Below, piece by piece: positions 33,998-43,386 of a DNA stretch of 64,000 nt (positions are counted from its first letter, which is position 1; every line of letters begins with the position of its first letter). The stretch is from assembly GCF_000411155.1 (NCBI RefSeq), contig NZ_KE150266.1:1-64000 (forward strand), written 5' to 3'. Source of the stretch: Gleimia europaea ACS-120-V-Col10b. GTDB taxonomy: Bacteria; Actinomycetota; Actinomycetes; Actinomycetales; Actinomycetaceae. Under the pieces are notes generated by a model. The model made no database searches and was not told where the DNA came from. It saw only the letters and a program-made list of their open reading frames with translations. The translations under genes were made by a program, and so were the position numbers.

Positions 33998-35617
33998 ATG
34001 CATGAACTAAAAGATTTACGTCCCAGCTCGGTTACTGGAATCAGCGCGCACCAACTGGCCCGCGCCCTGGATACTACGGTTCATAGCGGGCCCGCCGAGA
34101 CGCTGATTACCGGCGTTACCCTTGACTCCACCGATGTGCAGCCCGGAGACCTTTTTGTTGCAATTCCTGGTTTCAAGCGCCACGGCGCAGAGTTTGCAGC
34201 GAAAGCTATTGCGGCTGGAGCCGTTGCGGTTGTAACAGATGCTGCCGGGATTTCGATGCTTGCAGGCATGGAGGACATCGCGATGCTACGGGTTAGCAAC
34301 CCGCGCGTATTCGCGGGTTTGGCTGCCGCCCTGGTGTATGGCAATCCCGGTAAATCTATGCGCGTCGTAGGAATCACGGGAACAAACGGCAAGACCACTA
34401 CTGCGCACTTTGTGCATCATGTGCTGGCGGCGCTGTCGGGGCCAACGTTACTGATAGGAACGGTAGGAGTGTCGCTCGGTGAGGTGCACGTATCCTCTGC
34501 GCGCACATCCCTGGAAGCCCCAGTTTTACATCGCGTTCTGGCTTGGGCGCTGGAACGGGGCGCGCAGAACGTGGTTATGGAGGTCTCGAGCCACGCACTA
34601 AGTTTGTATCGCGTGGCGGGGCTAAAGTTCGACGTTTCCGCGTTTTTGAATCTACAGCGCGATCATTTGGACTTTCACAAAACGATGGAAAGCTACTTCG
34701 AGGCAAAAGCCAGCCTGTTTGCCGCCGATTTTTCGAAGCGAGCCGTGATTTGTATAGATGACGGATGGGGTGAGCGGTTGGCGCAAATGGTGCGTATTCC
34801 CACGGTGACGGTAGCAACCAAATCTGCGGCCGATTGGCAGGTAGTTTCGCACTCGCTTAATCAAAAGGATGCGGGAACGGATGTGACGATCCGCGCGGGC
34901 GAAGCTGATCTGCGCCTACACTGTCCGCTACCGGGAATGATTAACGTGCAAAACGAACTGACTGCTTTGGCTGTGCTGGTCAGCTTGGGGTTCGAGGCAA
35001 GTAGCGTGTGTGAGGAGCTTGCCCGCACTCCGGGCGTGCCGGGCCGCATGGAAGTGGTGGCCGAACGCTCCTCATCCACGCCACTGGTAATAGTGGATTT
35101 TGCCCATACCGCCGATGCGATCAAGAGCGCGTGCGCAGCACTTGACCCGGTAACACCGGGATCCCTGTGGATTTTGTTTGGAGCAACGGGGGAGCGCGAT
35201 CGCGGCAAGCGCCCGGTGATGGGCGCGGCGGCGCTATCTTCAGCTGATTACGTGGTGCTAACTGATGACGACATTTACGGGGAGGATCCGGCGCAGATCC
35301 GCGCCGAGGTTGCCGCTGGCTTCGCAGGTGTAGCAGGTCGGGCCCGCAGCGCGTGGGTGAGCGATGATCGCAAGAGCGCGATTCACGAGGCCGTGCTCGC
35401 AGCCAGCCCGGATGACACGGTCCTGATTGCGGGGCGCGGGCATGAGACCATCCAGATGGTTGGGGAAAAAGCCCACGTATTGGACGATCGGGTAGAGGCG
35501 CGCGTAGCTGTCTCGAAGCGTTCCGTGCAGAACCAGTTGGGCGAAGTTGGTGGTGAAGAGAAAACGGCGTGCCCAAAGTTACGAACGATTAGCAAAACGT
35601 GGGAAGATTTTCAGTAA
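33998..35617 (+). CDS. murE: UDP-MurNAc-tripeptide synthetase MurE
   Basis: MurE adds the third stem-peptide residue to UDP-MurNAc-L-Ala-D-Glu. The 539-residue product has ATP loop ITGTNGKTTT (126-135) and the Mur ligase central and C-terminal domains. The DNPR motif that selects meso-diaminopimelate is replaced by DDIY (TDDDIYGEDP, 422-431). L-lysine or L-ornithine is therefore the likely substrate, as in Actinomycetaceae. The ATG follows TTAGGACAGTT. Confidence 0.94.
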   Translation: MHELKDLRPSSVTGISAHQLARALDTTVHSGPAETLITGVTLDSTDVQPGDLFVAIPGFKRHGAEFAAKAIAAGAVAVVTDAAGISMLAGMEDIAMLRVSNPRVFAGLAAALVYGNPGKSMRVVGITGTNGKTTTAHFVHHVLAALSGPTLLIGTVGVSLGEVHVSSARTSLEAPVLHRVLAWALERGAQNVVMEVSSHALSLYRVAGLKFDVSAFLNLQRDHLDFHKTMESYFEAKASLFAADFSKRAVICIDDGWGERLAQMVRIPTVTVATKSAADWQVVSHSLNQKDAGTDVTIRAGEADLRLHCPLPGMINVQNELTALAVLVSLGFEASSVCEELARTPGVPGRMEVVAERSSSTPLVIVDFAHTADAIKSACAALDPVTPGSLWILFGATGERDRGKRPVMGAAALSSADYVVLTDDDIYGEDPAQIRAEVAAGFAGVAGRARSAWVSDDRKSAIHEAVLAASPDDTVLIAGRGHETIQMVGEKAHVLDDRVEARVAVSKRSVQNQLGEVGGEEKTACPKLRTISKTWEDFQ

Positions 35618-35660
35618 TACTGATACGAGGACGTGTCACGGCGTTTAGATGGAGAGGCGA

Positions 35661-37040
35661 ATGAGGTACACAGCAGATGAGATCGCGAAGATCGTAGACG
35701 GTCGCCTGGTTGGTGATAACACGGTTGTTTCCGGCGGCGTGTACACAGATTCGCGTGAGGTGACGCCGGAATCTTTGTACATTGCGCGCGTGGGTGAGCA
35801 TGCTGATGGTCACGACTATCTTGATTCTGCTCTCGAGCGCGGTGCTGTGGCGGCCATTGTGATGCGCGAAGACGCAGGCCCGCAGAACCTGACCAAGATC
35901 GTGGTGAAGGATGCAACGAAGGCATTGGGCTTGCTGGCGCAGGCCCATTTGAAAAAGCTTCGCGAGGCGGGCGACATTGACGTCGTGGGAATCACCGGTT
36001 CTGTTGGCAAGACCACCACCAAGGATCTTACGGCAGGAATCTTGCAGGCGTTTGCGCCCACGGTTGCCCCGGTTTCTTCGTTCAATAACGAGGTTGGTAT
36101 GCCGCTCACGGTCTTGCGGGCGGACGAAAACACGCGCTACCTGGTGCTGGAGATGGGTGCTTCTGGCCCCGGACATTTGCAATATCTATCCAAGATCGCT
36201 CCGCCTGATATTGCAGTCGAGCTGGCGGTAGGCAGGGCGCACCTGGGTGGTTTCGGCTCGGTTCCAGCTCTGGCGCACGCCAAGGCGGAGCTTGTGGAGG
36301 GGCTCGCCAAGGGTGGTACGGCAATTTTGAATCGGGATGACCCGCATGTTCGCGACATGCAGTCACTCGCCAAGGGCACGGTTTTATTCTTCTCCGCAGC
36401 GGGCAAATCGGACGCGGAAGTACGCGCCGTTAACGTGAAGCTTGACGATTCATCTTGCGCAACTTTCGATCTCGAGGCCGGCGACGTGTTAAAGAAGGTC
36501 CGGCTTGGCCTCGTGGGGCGCCACCAGGTATCCAACGCGCTTGCGGCTATCAGTGTTTGTCTTACTCTTGGCCTTGATCCGCAAAAAATTGTGGACACAC
36601 TCAATTCGCTACGCGCGCAAAGCCCGCATCGCATGAACGTCACGAAAACGCGCGGCATCACGGTCATTGATGATTCGTATAATGCGAATCCAGATTCGAT
36701 GAAGGCGGGCCTGGAGGTGCTTGGAAAGCTCGGCGAGAACGCGGCGCGGCGCATTGCTGTGCTCGGCGTCATGCTAGAGCTTGGTAAGAGTTCGGCGTCT
36801 CTGCACCGCGAGGTTGGACGTTTGGCTGACGAGGCCCGCGTTGATGTGCTGATTACCGTTGGACAGGGCGCTGGGCCCATCGGTGAGCCCCTGCTTGGGA
36901 AGGCTGATGTCTATCACTTTGAGAGTGCGGAAGCGGCCGGAGCAAAGTTGCGTGATTTGGTTCAAACCGGAGACTTCGTATTCTTGAAGGGATCGAATGG
37001 TTCGGGGGTCTGGAAAATCGCCGACGAGTTTTTAGCATAG
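35661..37040 (+). CDS. murF: UDP-MurNAc-tripeptide:D-Ala-D-Ala ligase MurF
   Basis: MurF completes the UDP-MurNAc-pentapeptide. The 459-residue product has ATP loop GITGSVGKTTTKD and the central DDSYNANPDSM motif specific to MurF. The ATG at 35661 lies 3 nt after GGAGAGG. An in-frame ATG at 35649 overlaps that site and is less likely. No ddl gene is in this cluster, so D-Ala-D-Ala is made elsewhere. Confidence 0.95.
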   Translation: MRYTADEIAKIVDGRLVGDNTVVSGGVYTDSREVTPESLYIARVGEHADGHDYLDSALERGAVAAIVMREDAGPQNLTKIVVKDATKALGLLAQAHLKKLREAGDIDVVGITGSVGKTTTKDLTAGILQAFAPTVAPVSSFNNEVGMPLTVLRADENTRYLVLEMGASGPGHLQYLSKIAPPDIAVELAVGRAHLGGFGSVPALAHAKAELVEGLAKGGTAILNRDDPHVRDMQSLAKGTVLFFSAAGKSDAEVRAVNVKLDDSSCATFDLEAGDVLKKVRLGLVGRHQVSNALAAISVCLTLGLDPQKIVDTLNSLRAQSPHRMNVTKTRGITVIDDSYNANPDSMKAGLEVLGKLGENAARRIAVLGVMLELGKSSASLHREVGRLADEARVDVLITVGQGAGPIGEPLLGKADVYHFESAEAAGAKLRDLVQTGDFVFLKGSNGSGVWKIADEFLA

Positions 37041-37061
37041 TTAGAACCGGAGGTCTTAAAC

Positions 37062-38150
37062 GTGGTAGCCATAGTCGTTGCGACGGCCGTGTCATTGGTC
37101 ATCGCACTGTTGGGCACCAGGGCTTTTATTAAGCTACTGATTCGTAAAGAGTACGGGCAGTTCATCCGCCAGGATGGGCCAACCCAGCACTTTACGAAGC
37201 GCGGCACGCCAACTATGGGTGGTGTCGTGATTATTGCTGCCTCGTTGATTGGTTGGCTGGTTGGGCATCTTGCGATTGGACGGCTTCCCGATCTGTCGTC
37301 GACCCTGTTGATGTTCCTGTTTGTCGGACTTGGCGTGGTCGGCTTCTTGGATGACTTCATTAAGATCAAGCGGCATCGTTCTCTCGGTCTCAACCCTGCG
37401 GCAAAGATCCTCGGCCAGCTAACAGTTGGAACGATTTTTGCCGGTCTGGCGCTGAGCTTCCCCGATGCGAGGGGGAACACTCCAGCGTCGATGAAGATTT
37501 CGGTTGTGCGTGATCTTGATTGGGCCAACCTGGCGTTCGCGGGTACTGCGCTGGGCGTGATCCTGTTTATTTTGTGGGCGAACTTCCTGGTGGCCGCGTG
37601 GTCTAACGCGGTGAACTTGACAGATGGCCTCGATGGTCTGGCCACGGGCTCGTCAATGTTTGTTTTCGGCGCCTACACGGTGATCGCGATTTGGCAGTAC
37701 TACCAGTCTTGTGCGGTAGCGGTTGCGAACGCTGCCGTGTGTTACGAGGTGCGCGATTCGTTGGGTCTTGCGGTAGCTTCTGCGGCGATTGTGGGCGCTG
37801 CGTTTGGCTTCCTCTGGTGGAACGCTGCTCCAGCACAGATCTTCATGGGCGACACCGGCTCGCTTGCGCTGGGGGGAGCGTTTGCGGGAATGTCGATTCT
37901 TACCCAAACAGAGTTCCTCGCGATCATTATTGGCGGCCTGTTCATGATTATCGTGATGTCTGATGTGATTCAGATTGGCGTGTTCAAGATGACGGGTAAG
38001 CGCGTGTTCCGAATGGCCCCGTTGCACCACCATTTTGAGCTACTGGGTTGGAAAGAAATTACGATTGTGATCCGATTCTGGATTATCGCGGGCCTGTTTG
38101 CCGTGCTGGGCTTGTCGCTGTTCTACGCTGAATGGGTGTCTGGGCTGTGA
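37062..38150 (+). CDS. mraY: Phospho-MurNAc-pentapeptide translocase MraY
   Basis: MraY transfers phospho-MurNAc-pentapeptide to undecaprenyl phosphate, making lipid I. The 362-residue protein has ten helices with FLDDFIKI (D97-D98), NLTDGLDGLA (185-194), FMGDTGSLALGG and APLHHHFELLG. The GTG follows CCGGAGGTCTTAAAC. Its stop overlaps the murD GTG. Confidence 0.96.
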   Translation: MVAIVVATAVSLVIALLGTRAFIKLLIRKEYGQFIRQDGPTQHFTKRGTPTMGGVVIIAASLIGWLVGHLAIGRLPDLSSTLLMFLFVGLGVVGFLDDFIKIKRHRSLGLNPAAKILGQLTVGTIFAGLALSFPDARGNTPASMKISVVRDLDWANLAFAGTALGVILFILWANFLVAAWSNAVNLTDGLDGLATGSSMFVFGAYTVIAIWQYYQSCAVAVANAAVCYEVRDSLGLAVASAAIVGAAFGFLWWNAAPAQIFMGDTGSLALGGAFAGMSILTQTEFLAIIIGGLFMIIVMSDVIQIGVFKMTGKRVFRMAPLHHHFELLGWKEITIVIRFWIIAGLFAVLGLSLFYAEWVSGL

Positions 38151-39631
38151 GTTGGCTGGAATCTAAGGTCGCGGTCATAGGCCTGGGAACTACGGGCCGC
38201 GCGGTCATGGATACTTTGGATCGGCTGGGGGTGCGGGCGGTTGGCTTCGATTTGAAGGCGCCTGCAGGCCTTGCGGCGTTCGAATCGGGTAGCCAGCAGT
38301 TTGTTATTGGCAGCGAGGACGAGCAAGCCAGCGCTCTTGCCGATGGTTTCGACCTTGTCGTGGTTTCTCCCGGGGTTGCTCCGCATTCACCCGTGTTTAA
38401 AGTGGCACGAAATCTGGGTTTGCCGGTGTGGAGCGAGGTGGAACTAGCCTGGCAGATTCAGCAGTACTTGGGTAAAGATATCGCCTGGCTCACCGTGACC
38501 GGAACTAACGGGAAGACCACCACGGTTGGCCTCCTTGGATCGATTTTAGAGTCGGCTTCACAGCGCGTACGCGTGGTCGGCAACGTTGGCACACCGATTG
38601 TCAGCGTTGTGATGGATGCGGACGTGGATGTGTTGGCCGTGGAGCTTTCCAGCTTCCAGCTTTACTCCACTTACTCCGTGGAGCCAGTAGCGTCGGTCTG
38701 CTTGAACGTGGATGCGGATCATCTGGACTGGCACGGCAGTGTGGAGAAGTACGCGAAGGCGAAGGCGCGGGTGTATGCGAACACGCGCGTGGCCTGTGTT
38801 TATGACGCAGCAGATCTAACCGTGGAGAACATGGTTATGCAAGCCGAGGTGATCGAAGGGGCGCGCGCTATCGGCTATGCTCTTGACGTTCCGGCAGTGT
38901 CCCAGGTTGGCCTCGCTCAAGATGAAAGTGAGGTGCTCATCGTAGACCGCGCTTTTGTGCCGAAGCGGCATACTCAAGCCGCCGCGCTCGCCACGCTGGA
39001 CGATGTTGCGCACTTCGCGGGCCCGACCCCCTCTGCCGCAATCATCAAAGACACGCTTGCCGCAATCGCACTGGCTAGAGCCTACGGGGCGTATGCAAAG
39101 AAGGAGATTGATTCGCATGCCGTAAGCGCAGGCTTGCGTTCATTCCACCCGGCTGGACACCGGCGCCAAGTGATCGGCGAGGTAGCTGACATGATTTGGA
39201 TCGATGATTCGAAGGCCACGAACGCGCACGCCGCCGCTGCCTCTTTGTCTGGCTTCGCGCCGGGGACAGTTATATGGATTGCGGGCGGCGATGCTAAGGG
39301 GCAGGACTTCCACTCCCTCGTGAAAACTGTTGCTCCCGCCTTGCGTGGGGTGGTGGTGATTGGTGCGGATCCAACGCCAATCACTAACGCGCTTGAAGAC
39401 GTTGCCCCGCAAATCCCGCATGTAGTTGTAGACGGGCATGAAGACTGGATGTATTCCGTGGTCAATGAGGCCGTAGCCTTGTCACGCCCGGGCGACACGG
39501 TTGTGTTGGCTCCCGCTGCGGCGTCGTGGGACCAGTTCAAGAGCTACGCTGAGCGCGGGGACGTGTTCCGCGAGGCCGTTGCACGCTTGGACGAGGCGTG
39601 GCAAACCCCGCAGGAGTTACCTGGTGATTGA
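38147..39631 (+). CDS. murD: UDP-MurNAc-L-Ala:D-Glu ligase MurD
   Basis: MurD adds D-glutamate to UDP-MurNAc-L-Ala. The 494-residue product has an N-terminal Rossmann motif VIGLGTTG, ATP loop VTGTNGKTTT and the C-terminal ligase domain. I chose GTG 38147, which overlaps the mraY TGA. An ATG at 38132, five codons upstream, is also in frame, and neither has a strong Shine-Dalgarno sequence. It overlaps ftsW by 8 nt. Confidence 0.93.
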   Translation: MSWLESKVAVIGLGTTGRAVMDTLDRLGVRAVGFDLKAPAGLAAFESGSQQFVIGSEDEQASALADGFDLVVVSPGVAPHSPVFKVARNLGLPVWSEVELAWQIQQYLGKDIAWLTVTGTNGKTTTVGLLGSILESASQRVRVVGNVGTPIVSVVMDADVDVLAVELSSFQLYSTYSVEPVASVCLNVDADHLDWHGSVEKYAKAKARVYANTRVACVYDAADLTVENMVMQAEVIEGARAIGYALDVPAVSQVGLAQDESEVLIVDRAFVPKRHTQAAALATLDDVAHFAGPTPSAAIIKDTLAAIALARAYGAYAKKEIDSHAVSAGLRSFHPAGHRRQVIGEVADMIWIDDSKATNAHAAAASLSGFAPGTVIWIAGGDAKGQDFHSLVKTVAPALRGVVVIGADPTPITNALEDVAPQIPHVVVDGHEDWMYSVVNEAVALSRPGDTVVLAPAAASWDQFKSYAERGDVFREAVARLDEAWQTPQELPGD

Positions 39632-40850
39632 GAAGTTGAAGACCCGCGCCAGGCGTATCCCGAAGCTCCAGTTTGGAACGGGAACCCGCGCTGAGCCTTC
39701 TCCCGTCACCACCTACTACTTGATTTTGGTGCCGGTCATTTGCCTGATCACGATTGGCTTCGTGATGGTGTTTTCGGCGTCAACTGTGCGCGTTATATCG
39801 CAGGGGGAGAACCCGTACACCGCCTATCTTCGTAACCTTCTCATCATGGCATTTGGAGTTTTTGTTCTCTTTATCGCTATGAGATTACCCGACCGGTTTT
39901 GGTTTCGCGCCGCTCCCTGGGTGTTTATTGCAACGCTGATCCTGCAGTTTTTGGTGGCTACTCCTCTCGGCGTTGAATCCGGTGGTAACACTAACTGGAT
40001 CATGATTCCTGGAGTGTCGTTCCTGATTCAGCCGTCGGAGACCTTGAAGGTCGGGTTGGCCCTGTTTATTGGCTGGGTCATTGTTAAGTTGAATTTGGAT
40101 CGCACTAACTTTATGCATATCGCGGTCAACGTGGGCGTTCCCCTCGCGGTCGGTCTCACCGGAATTCTGCTCGGCCACGATCTTGGCACCGCCCTCGTTG
40201 TGGTGGCTCTAGCTGCGGGTTGCCTTGCGGCCGCACGCGTTCCTGGCAAATGGTTTGGCATTGCCATTTTGGCTTTCATTCCGGTTGCCGCATTCGCCGT
40301 TTTCCAAAACCAGTCGCGCCTGCAACGCGTAATCTCCGTGATACCAGGCTTTAGGAAGTCTCCCAACCCGTCAGCACCAGAGCAGATTGACCACGCTCTT
40401 TGGGCACTGGGCTCGGGTGGCCTTACCGGTGTGGGGCCGGGCGCTTCCAAAGAGAAGTGGAACTACCTGGCCGAGGCCCACACGGACTTCATTTTTGCGA
40501 TTTTGGGTGAGGAACTTGGCCTTATCGGAACGGTGTTTGTGGTTGTCACATTCGCGGTTCTGATCTATGGCCTGACCCGCCTGTCCCTGTATCACTCCGA
40601 TGATTTTGCGCGCATCGTGTCTGGAGGAGTGACTATGTGGATCGCGGCGCAGGCAATCATCAACATGGGGGCGGTAGTTGCGGTACTGCCTGTGATTGGG
40701 GTTCCGCTGCCGCTGATTTCAACGGGGGGTTCTGCCTTTGTGGCCACCTGTGGTGGCCTGGGAATAGTATTGAGTTTTGCGCGAAAAGATTCGGGCATGG
40801 AAAAAGCGTTTGGCTTGCGCACCCTATTTCGCAGGCCTTCAAAAAAGTAG
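39624..40850 (+). CDS. ftsW: Septal peptidoglycan polymerase FtsW (SEDS)
   Basis: FtsW polymerises lipid II at the septum with FtsI. The 408-residue product has about ten helices after a basic N-terminal tail. Family motifs include VFSASTVR, the lipid II-facing GPGASKEKWNYLAEAHTDFIFA and GVPLPLISTGGSA. The GTG at 39624 has CAGGAG 7 nt upstream and lies within the end of murD. Confidence 0.94.
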   Translation: MIEKLKTRARRIPKLQFGTGTRAEPSPVTTYYLILVPVICLITIGFVMVFSASTVRVISQGENPYTAYLRNLLIMAFGVFVLFIAMRLPDRFWFRAAPWVFIATLILQFLVATPLGVESGGNTNWIMIPGVSFLIQPSETLKVGLALFIGWVIVKLNLDRTNFMHIAVNVGVPLAVGLTGILLGHDLGTALVVVALAAGCLAAARVPGKWFGIAILAFIPVAAFAVFQNQSRLQRVISVIPGFRKSPNPSAPEQIDHALWALGSGGLTGVGPGASKEKWNYLAEAHTDFIFAILGEELGLIGTVFVVVTFAVLIYGLTRLSLYHSDDFARIVSGGVTMWIAAQAIINMGAVVAVLPVIGVPLPLISTGGSAFVATCGGLGIVLSFARKDSGMEKAFGLRTLFRRPSKK

Positions 40851-40858
40851 GTGTTGAA

Positions 40859-42007
40859 ATGGCGTCGGTTAACGCGGGTGCAAGGGTTCTTCTGGCCGGG
40901 GGTGGATCCGCAGGGCACGTGAACCCGCTGCTGGCAGTGGCGTCGGTTTTGCGGGATCGCGAGATCGAAGTACAGGCTTTGGGCACGGCCTCGGGCTTGG
41001 AGAAAGATTTGGTGCCGGCGGCTGACATTACGCTTCACACGATCAAGAAGGTCGCGGCGCCGCGGCGTCCAAACAAGGCAGCCTTGACGTTCGGTCCCGA
41101 TTTAGCAAAGTCAGTGCGTGATGTTGAACGGTTGATTAAGAGCGAGGCCATTGAGGCCGTAGTTGGTTTTGGCGGCTATGTGTCGGCACCCGCGTATTTG
41201 GCGGCTCGCGCTCACGGCATCCCCGTGGTGATTCACGAGCAGAATGCGCGCGCGGGCTTGGCCAACAAGCTTGGCGCCCGTTTTGCGCCGGCGCTTGCAT
41301 TGACGTTCCCACAAACCAGGTTGAAAGCCCGCCGGGGGATTACAGAAGTTACGGGTTTGCCTCTACGCGCGCCTATAGAGCAACTGGCTAAAGATCGAGC
41401 TACACCAGAGGGCAAGGTGAACCGGCGCGAGCAGGCCGCCGTGCTGCTGGGGCTCGACCCGGCTAAGCCGACCATGCTGATCACGGGTGGGTCTTTGGGA
41501 GCTGTGCACTTGAATGAGGTGATGGTTCGCACAGGTGCAGTATTCGGGGCAGATCACCAGGTTTTGCATTTGACGGGGAAGGGAAAATCAGAAGGCGTTG
41601 CCGAGGCAGTTGCGGCTAGCGGTTTTGCGGGCAAGTGGATTGTGCGTGAATACGCGATGGATATGGAAACCTATTTCGCGGCTGCGGATCTGGTCATTGG
41701 CCGAGCAGGTGCGGGTATGGTTGCTGAGCTCACGGCGCTGGGATTGCCGGCGGTTTACGTTCCGCTTCCGATAGGAAATGGGGAGCAGAAACTGAACGCG
41801 CTCGAGCACGTGCGTAAGGGCGGTGCAATGCTGTTCGACGATGCTGATTTTTCGGAAAAGATCGTCCGCTCTTTCGTGGTACCGTTACTTGATTCACCCA
41901 AGCGCCTGGCGGATATGGCCCACGCTTCCGCAAAGCTTGGACACGTAGACGCTTCGTATCGCGTTGCAGATTTGGTTGAGTCGGTCCTATGTAGGGGGCA
42001 GATCTAA
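40859..42007 (+). CDS. murG: UDP-GlcNAc:undecaprenyl-PP-MurNAc-pentapeptide GlcNAc transferase MurG
   Basis: MurG converts lipid I to lipid II. The 382-residue GT-B enzyme has GGGSAGHVNPLLAVA near the N-terminus (glycine-rich lipid-binding loop), HEQNARAGLANK, and the UDP-GlcNAc site GRAGAGMVAELTALGLPAVYVPLP. The ATG at 40859 is 8 nt after the ftsW stop with only a weak AGTAGG upstream. Its stop overlaps the murC ATG by one base. Confidence 0.95.
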   Translation: MASVNAGARVLLAGGGSAGHVNPLLAVASVLRDREIEVQALGTASGLEKDLVPAADITLHTIKKVAAPRRPNKAALTFGPDLAKSVRDVERLIKSEAIEAVVGFGGYVSAPAYLAARAHGIPVVIHEQNARAGLANKLGARFAPALALTFPQTRLKARRGITEVTGLPLRAPIEQLAKDRATPEGKVNRREQAAVLLGLDPAKPTMLITGGSLGAVHLNEVMVRTGAVFGADHQVLHLTGKGKSEGVAEAVAASGFAGKWIVREYAMDMETYFAAADLVIGRAGAGMVAELTALGLPAVYVPLPIGNGEQKLNALEHVRKGGAMLFDDADFSEKIVRSFVVPLLDSPKRLADMAHASAKLGHVDASYRVADLVESVLCRGQI

Positions 42008-43386
42008 TGAGCTTTTACCTGATCGGGATTGGCGGGGCAGGCATGTCCGTGGTTGCGGAGTTGCTTCACGCTAAAGGCGAGGTTGTGAGTGGTTCGGATG
42101 CGAAAGATTCGAAGAACCTAGACCACTTGCGATCACTTGGAATCAAGGTTTTTGTGGGCCACGAGGCCGCCCACGTGCCCGCTGATGCCCGCGTGGTGAT
42201 CTCCACGGCTGTGCGCGAGTCAAATCCTGAGCTCGCGATCGCGCGTGAGCGCGGCCAGGAGGTAGTGCACCGCTCCCAGGCGCTTGCTTTTGCAGCTGCG
42301 GGGATGGATTTCGTGGCGGTTGCCGGAGCACACGGAAAGACAACCTCCTCGGGGATGCTAGCGGCGGCGCTGTCCCAAGCGGGGGTGGATCCTTCGTTCG
42401 CGGTAGGCGGCGTTGTGACGGGCTTTAATACGGGCGCGCACCTGGGTGTCTCTTCGGTTTTTGTGGCGGAGGCCGACGAATCCGATAAGTCGTTCTTGAA
42501 CTACAGTCCCAGGGTAACCCTCGTAACAAATGTGGAACCGGATCATTTGGATAACTATGGTTCGCGCGAAGAGTTTGAACAAACGTTCTTGAAATTCGCG
42601 CAAAGGATCGTGCCCGGTGGTCTTCTTATAGTGTGCAGTGATGATGAGGGCGCGGCAAGGCTTGGCAAGGTTTATTCGCAGCTGGGCGGGCGGGTCTGGT
42701 CCTACGGTGGGCTGGGCGAAAGTAACGCACTGTGGCATGCACAAAAGCACGCGGCGATTAACCATGCGAAACTAGCTCCCGCACACGCGAGCGCGACGGT
42801 GTGTTTTGCGGGAGAAGAGGTGGCACTGTCATTGAATGTGGGCGGGGCGCACAACCTGGAAAATGCCACCGGTGCGCTTCTGGTGGGCATCGAGTTGGGC
42901 GTGCCGATGGAGCGCATGGCAAGCGCGTTGCACTCGTTCAAAGGTACGGGACGCCGGTTCGAGTTGCGTGGAAAAGTGCAGGGGAAAGTCTTGGTGGACG
43001 ACTACGCGCACCATCCTTCCGAGGTTGCGGCGGCACTGCGTCAAGCCCGCGTGGAAGCAGGCGATGGCCGCGTGCTGGTGCTTTTCCAGCCGCACCTGTA
43101 CTCGCGCACCAAAACTTTTGCGGATGAGTTTGCGCGGGCTTTCCACCTGGCTGATCAGCTGTATATCGCCGATATCTTTGGGGCTCGCGAAGATCCGATT
43201 CAGGGCGTAACATCGCAGCTCATCTCTAACCAGGTTCCCGGGGCCCACTACATTCCCGATATGCGCGAAGCCGCGCTTGCGATCGCTGATGAAGCGCAGG
43301 AGGGCGATTTAGTTATCACCATGGGAGCCGGTAGCATCACAGCCATGGGTGAGGTTATTTTGAACTGTTGGAGCGCCAATCAGTGA
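42007..43386 (+). CDS. murC: UDP-MurNAc:L-alanine ligase MurC
   Basis: MurC adds the first stem-peptide residue. The 459-residue product has an N-terminal UDP-binding motif IGIGGAGMS, ATP loop AGAHGKTTSSG and the MurC motif DDYAHHPSEV. The ATG overlaps the last base of murG. The canonical actinobacterial order murG-murC-ftsQ is kept. murB and ddl are not present. Confidence 0.95.
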   Translation: MSFYLIGIGGAGMSVVAELLHAKGEVVSGSDAKDSKNLDHLRSLGIKVFVGHEAAHVPADARVVISTAVRESNPELAIARERGQEVVHRSQALAFAAAGMDFVAVAGAHGKTTSSGMLAAALSQAGVDPSFAVGGVVTGFNTGAHLGVSSVFVAEADESDKSFLNYSPRVTLVTNVEPDHLDNYGSREEFEQTFLKFAQRIVPGGLLIVCSDDEGAARLGKVYSQLGGRVWSYGGLGESNALWHAQKHAAINHAKLAPAHASATVCFAGEEVALSLNVGGAHNLENATGALLVGIELGVPMERMASALHSFKGTGRRFELRGKVQGKVLVDDYAHHPSEVAAALRQARVEAGDGRVLVLFQPHLYSRTKTFADEFARAFHLADQLYIADIFGAREDPIQGVTSQLISNQVPGAHYIPDMREAALAIADEAQEGDLVITMGAGSITAMGEVILNCWSANQ

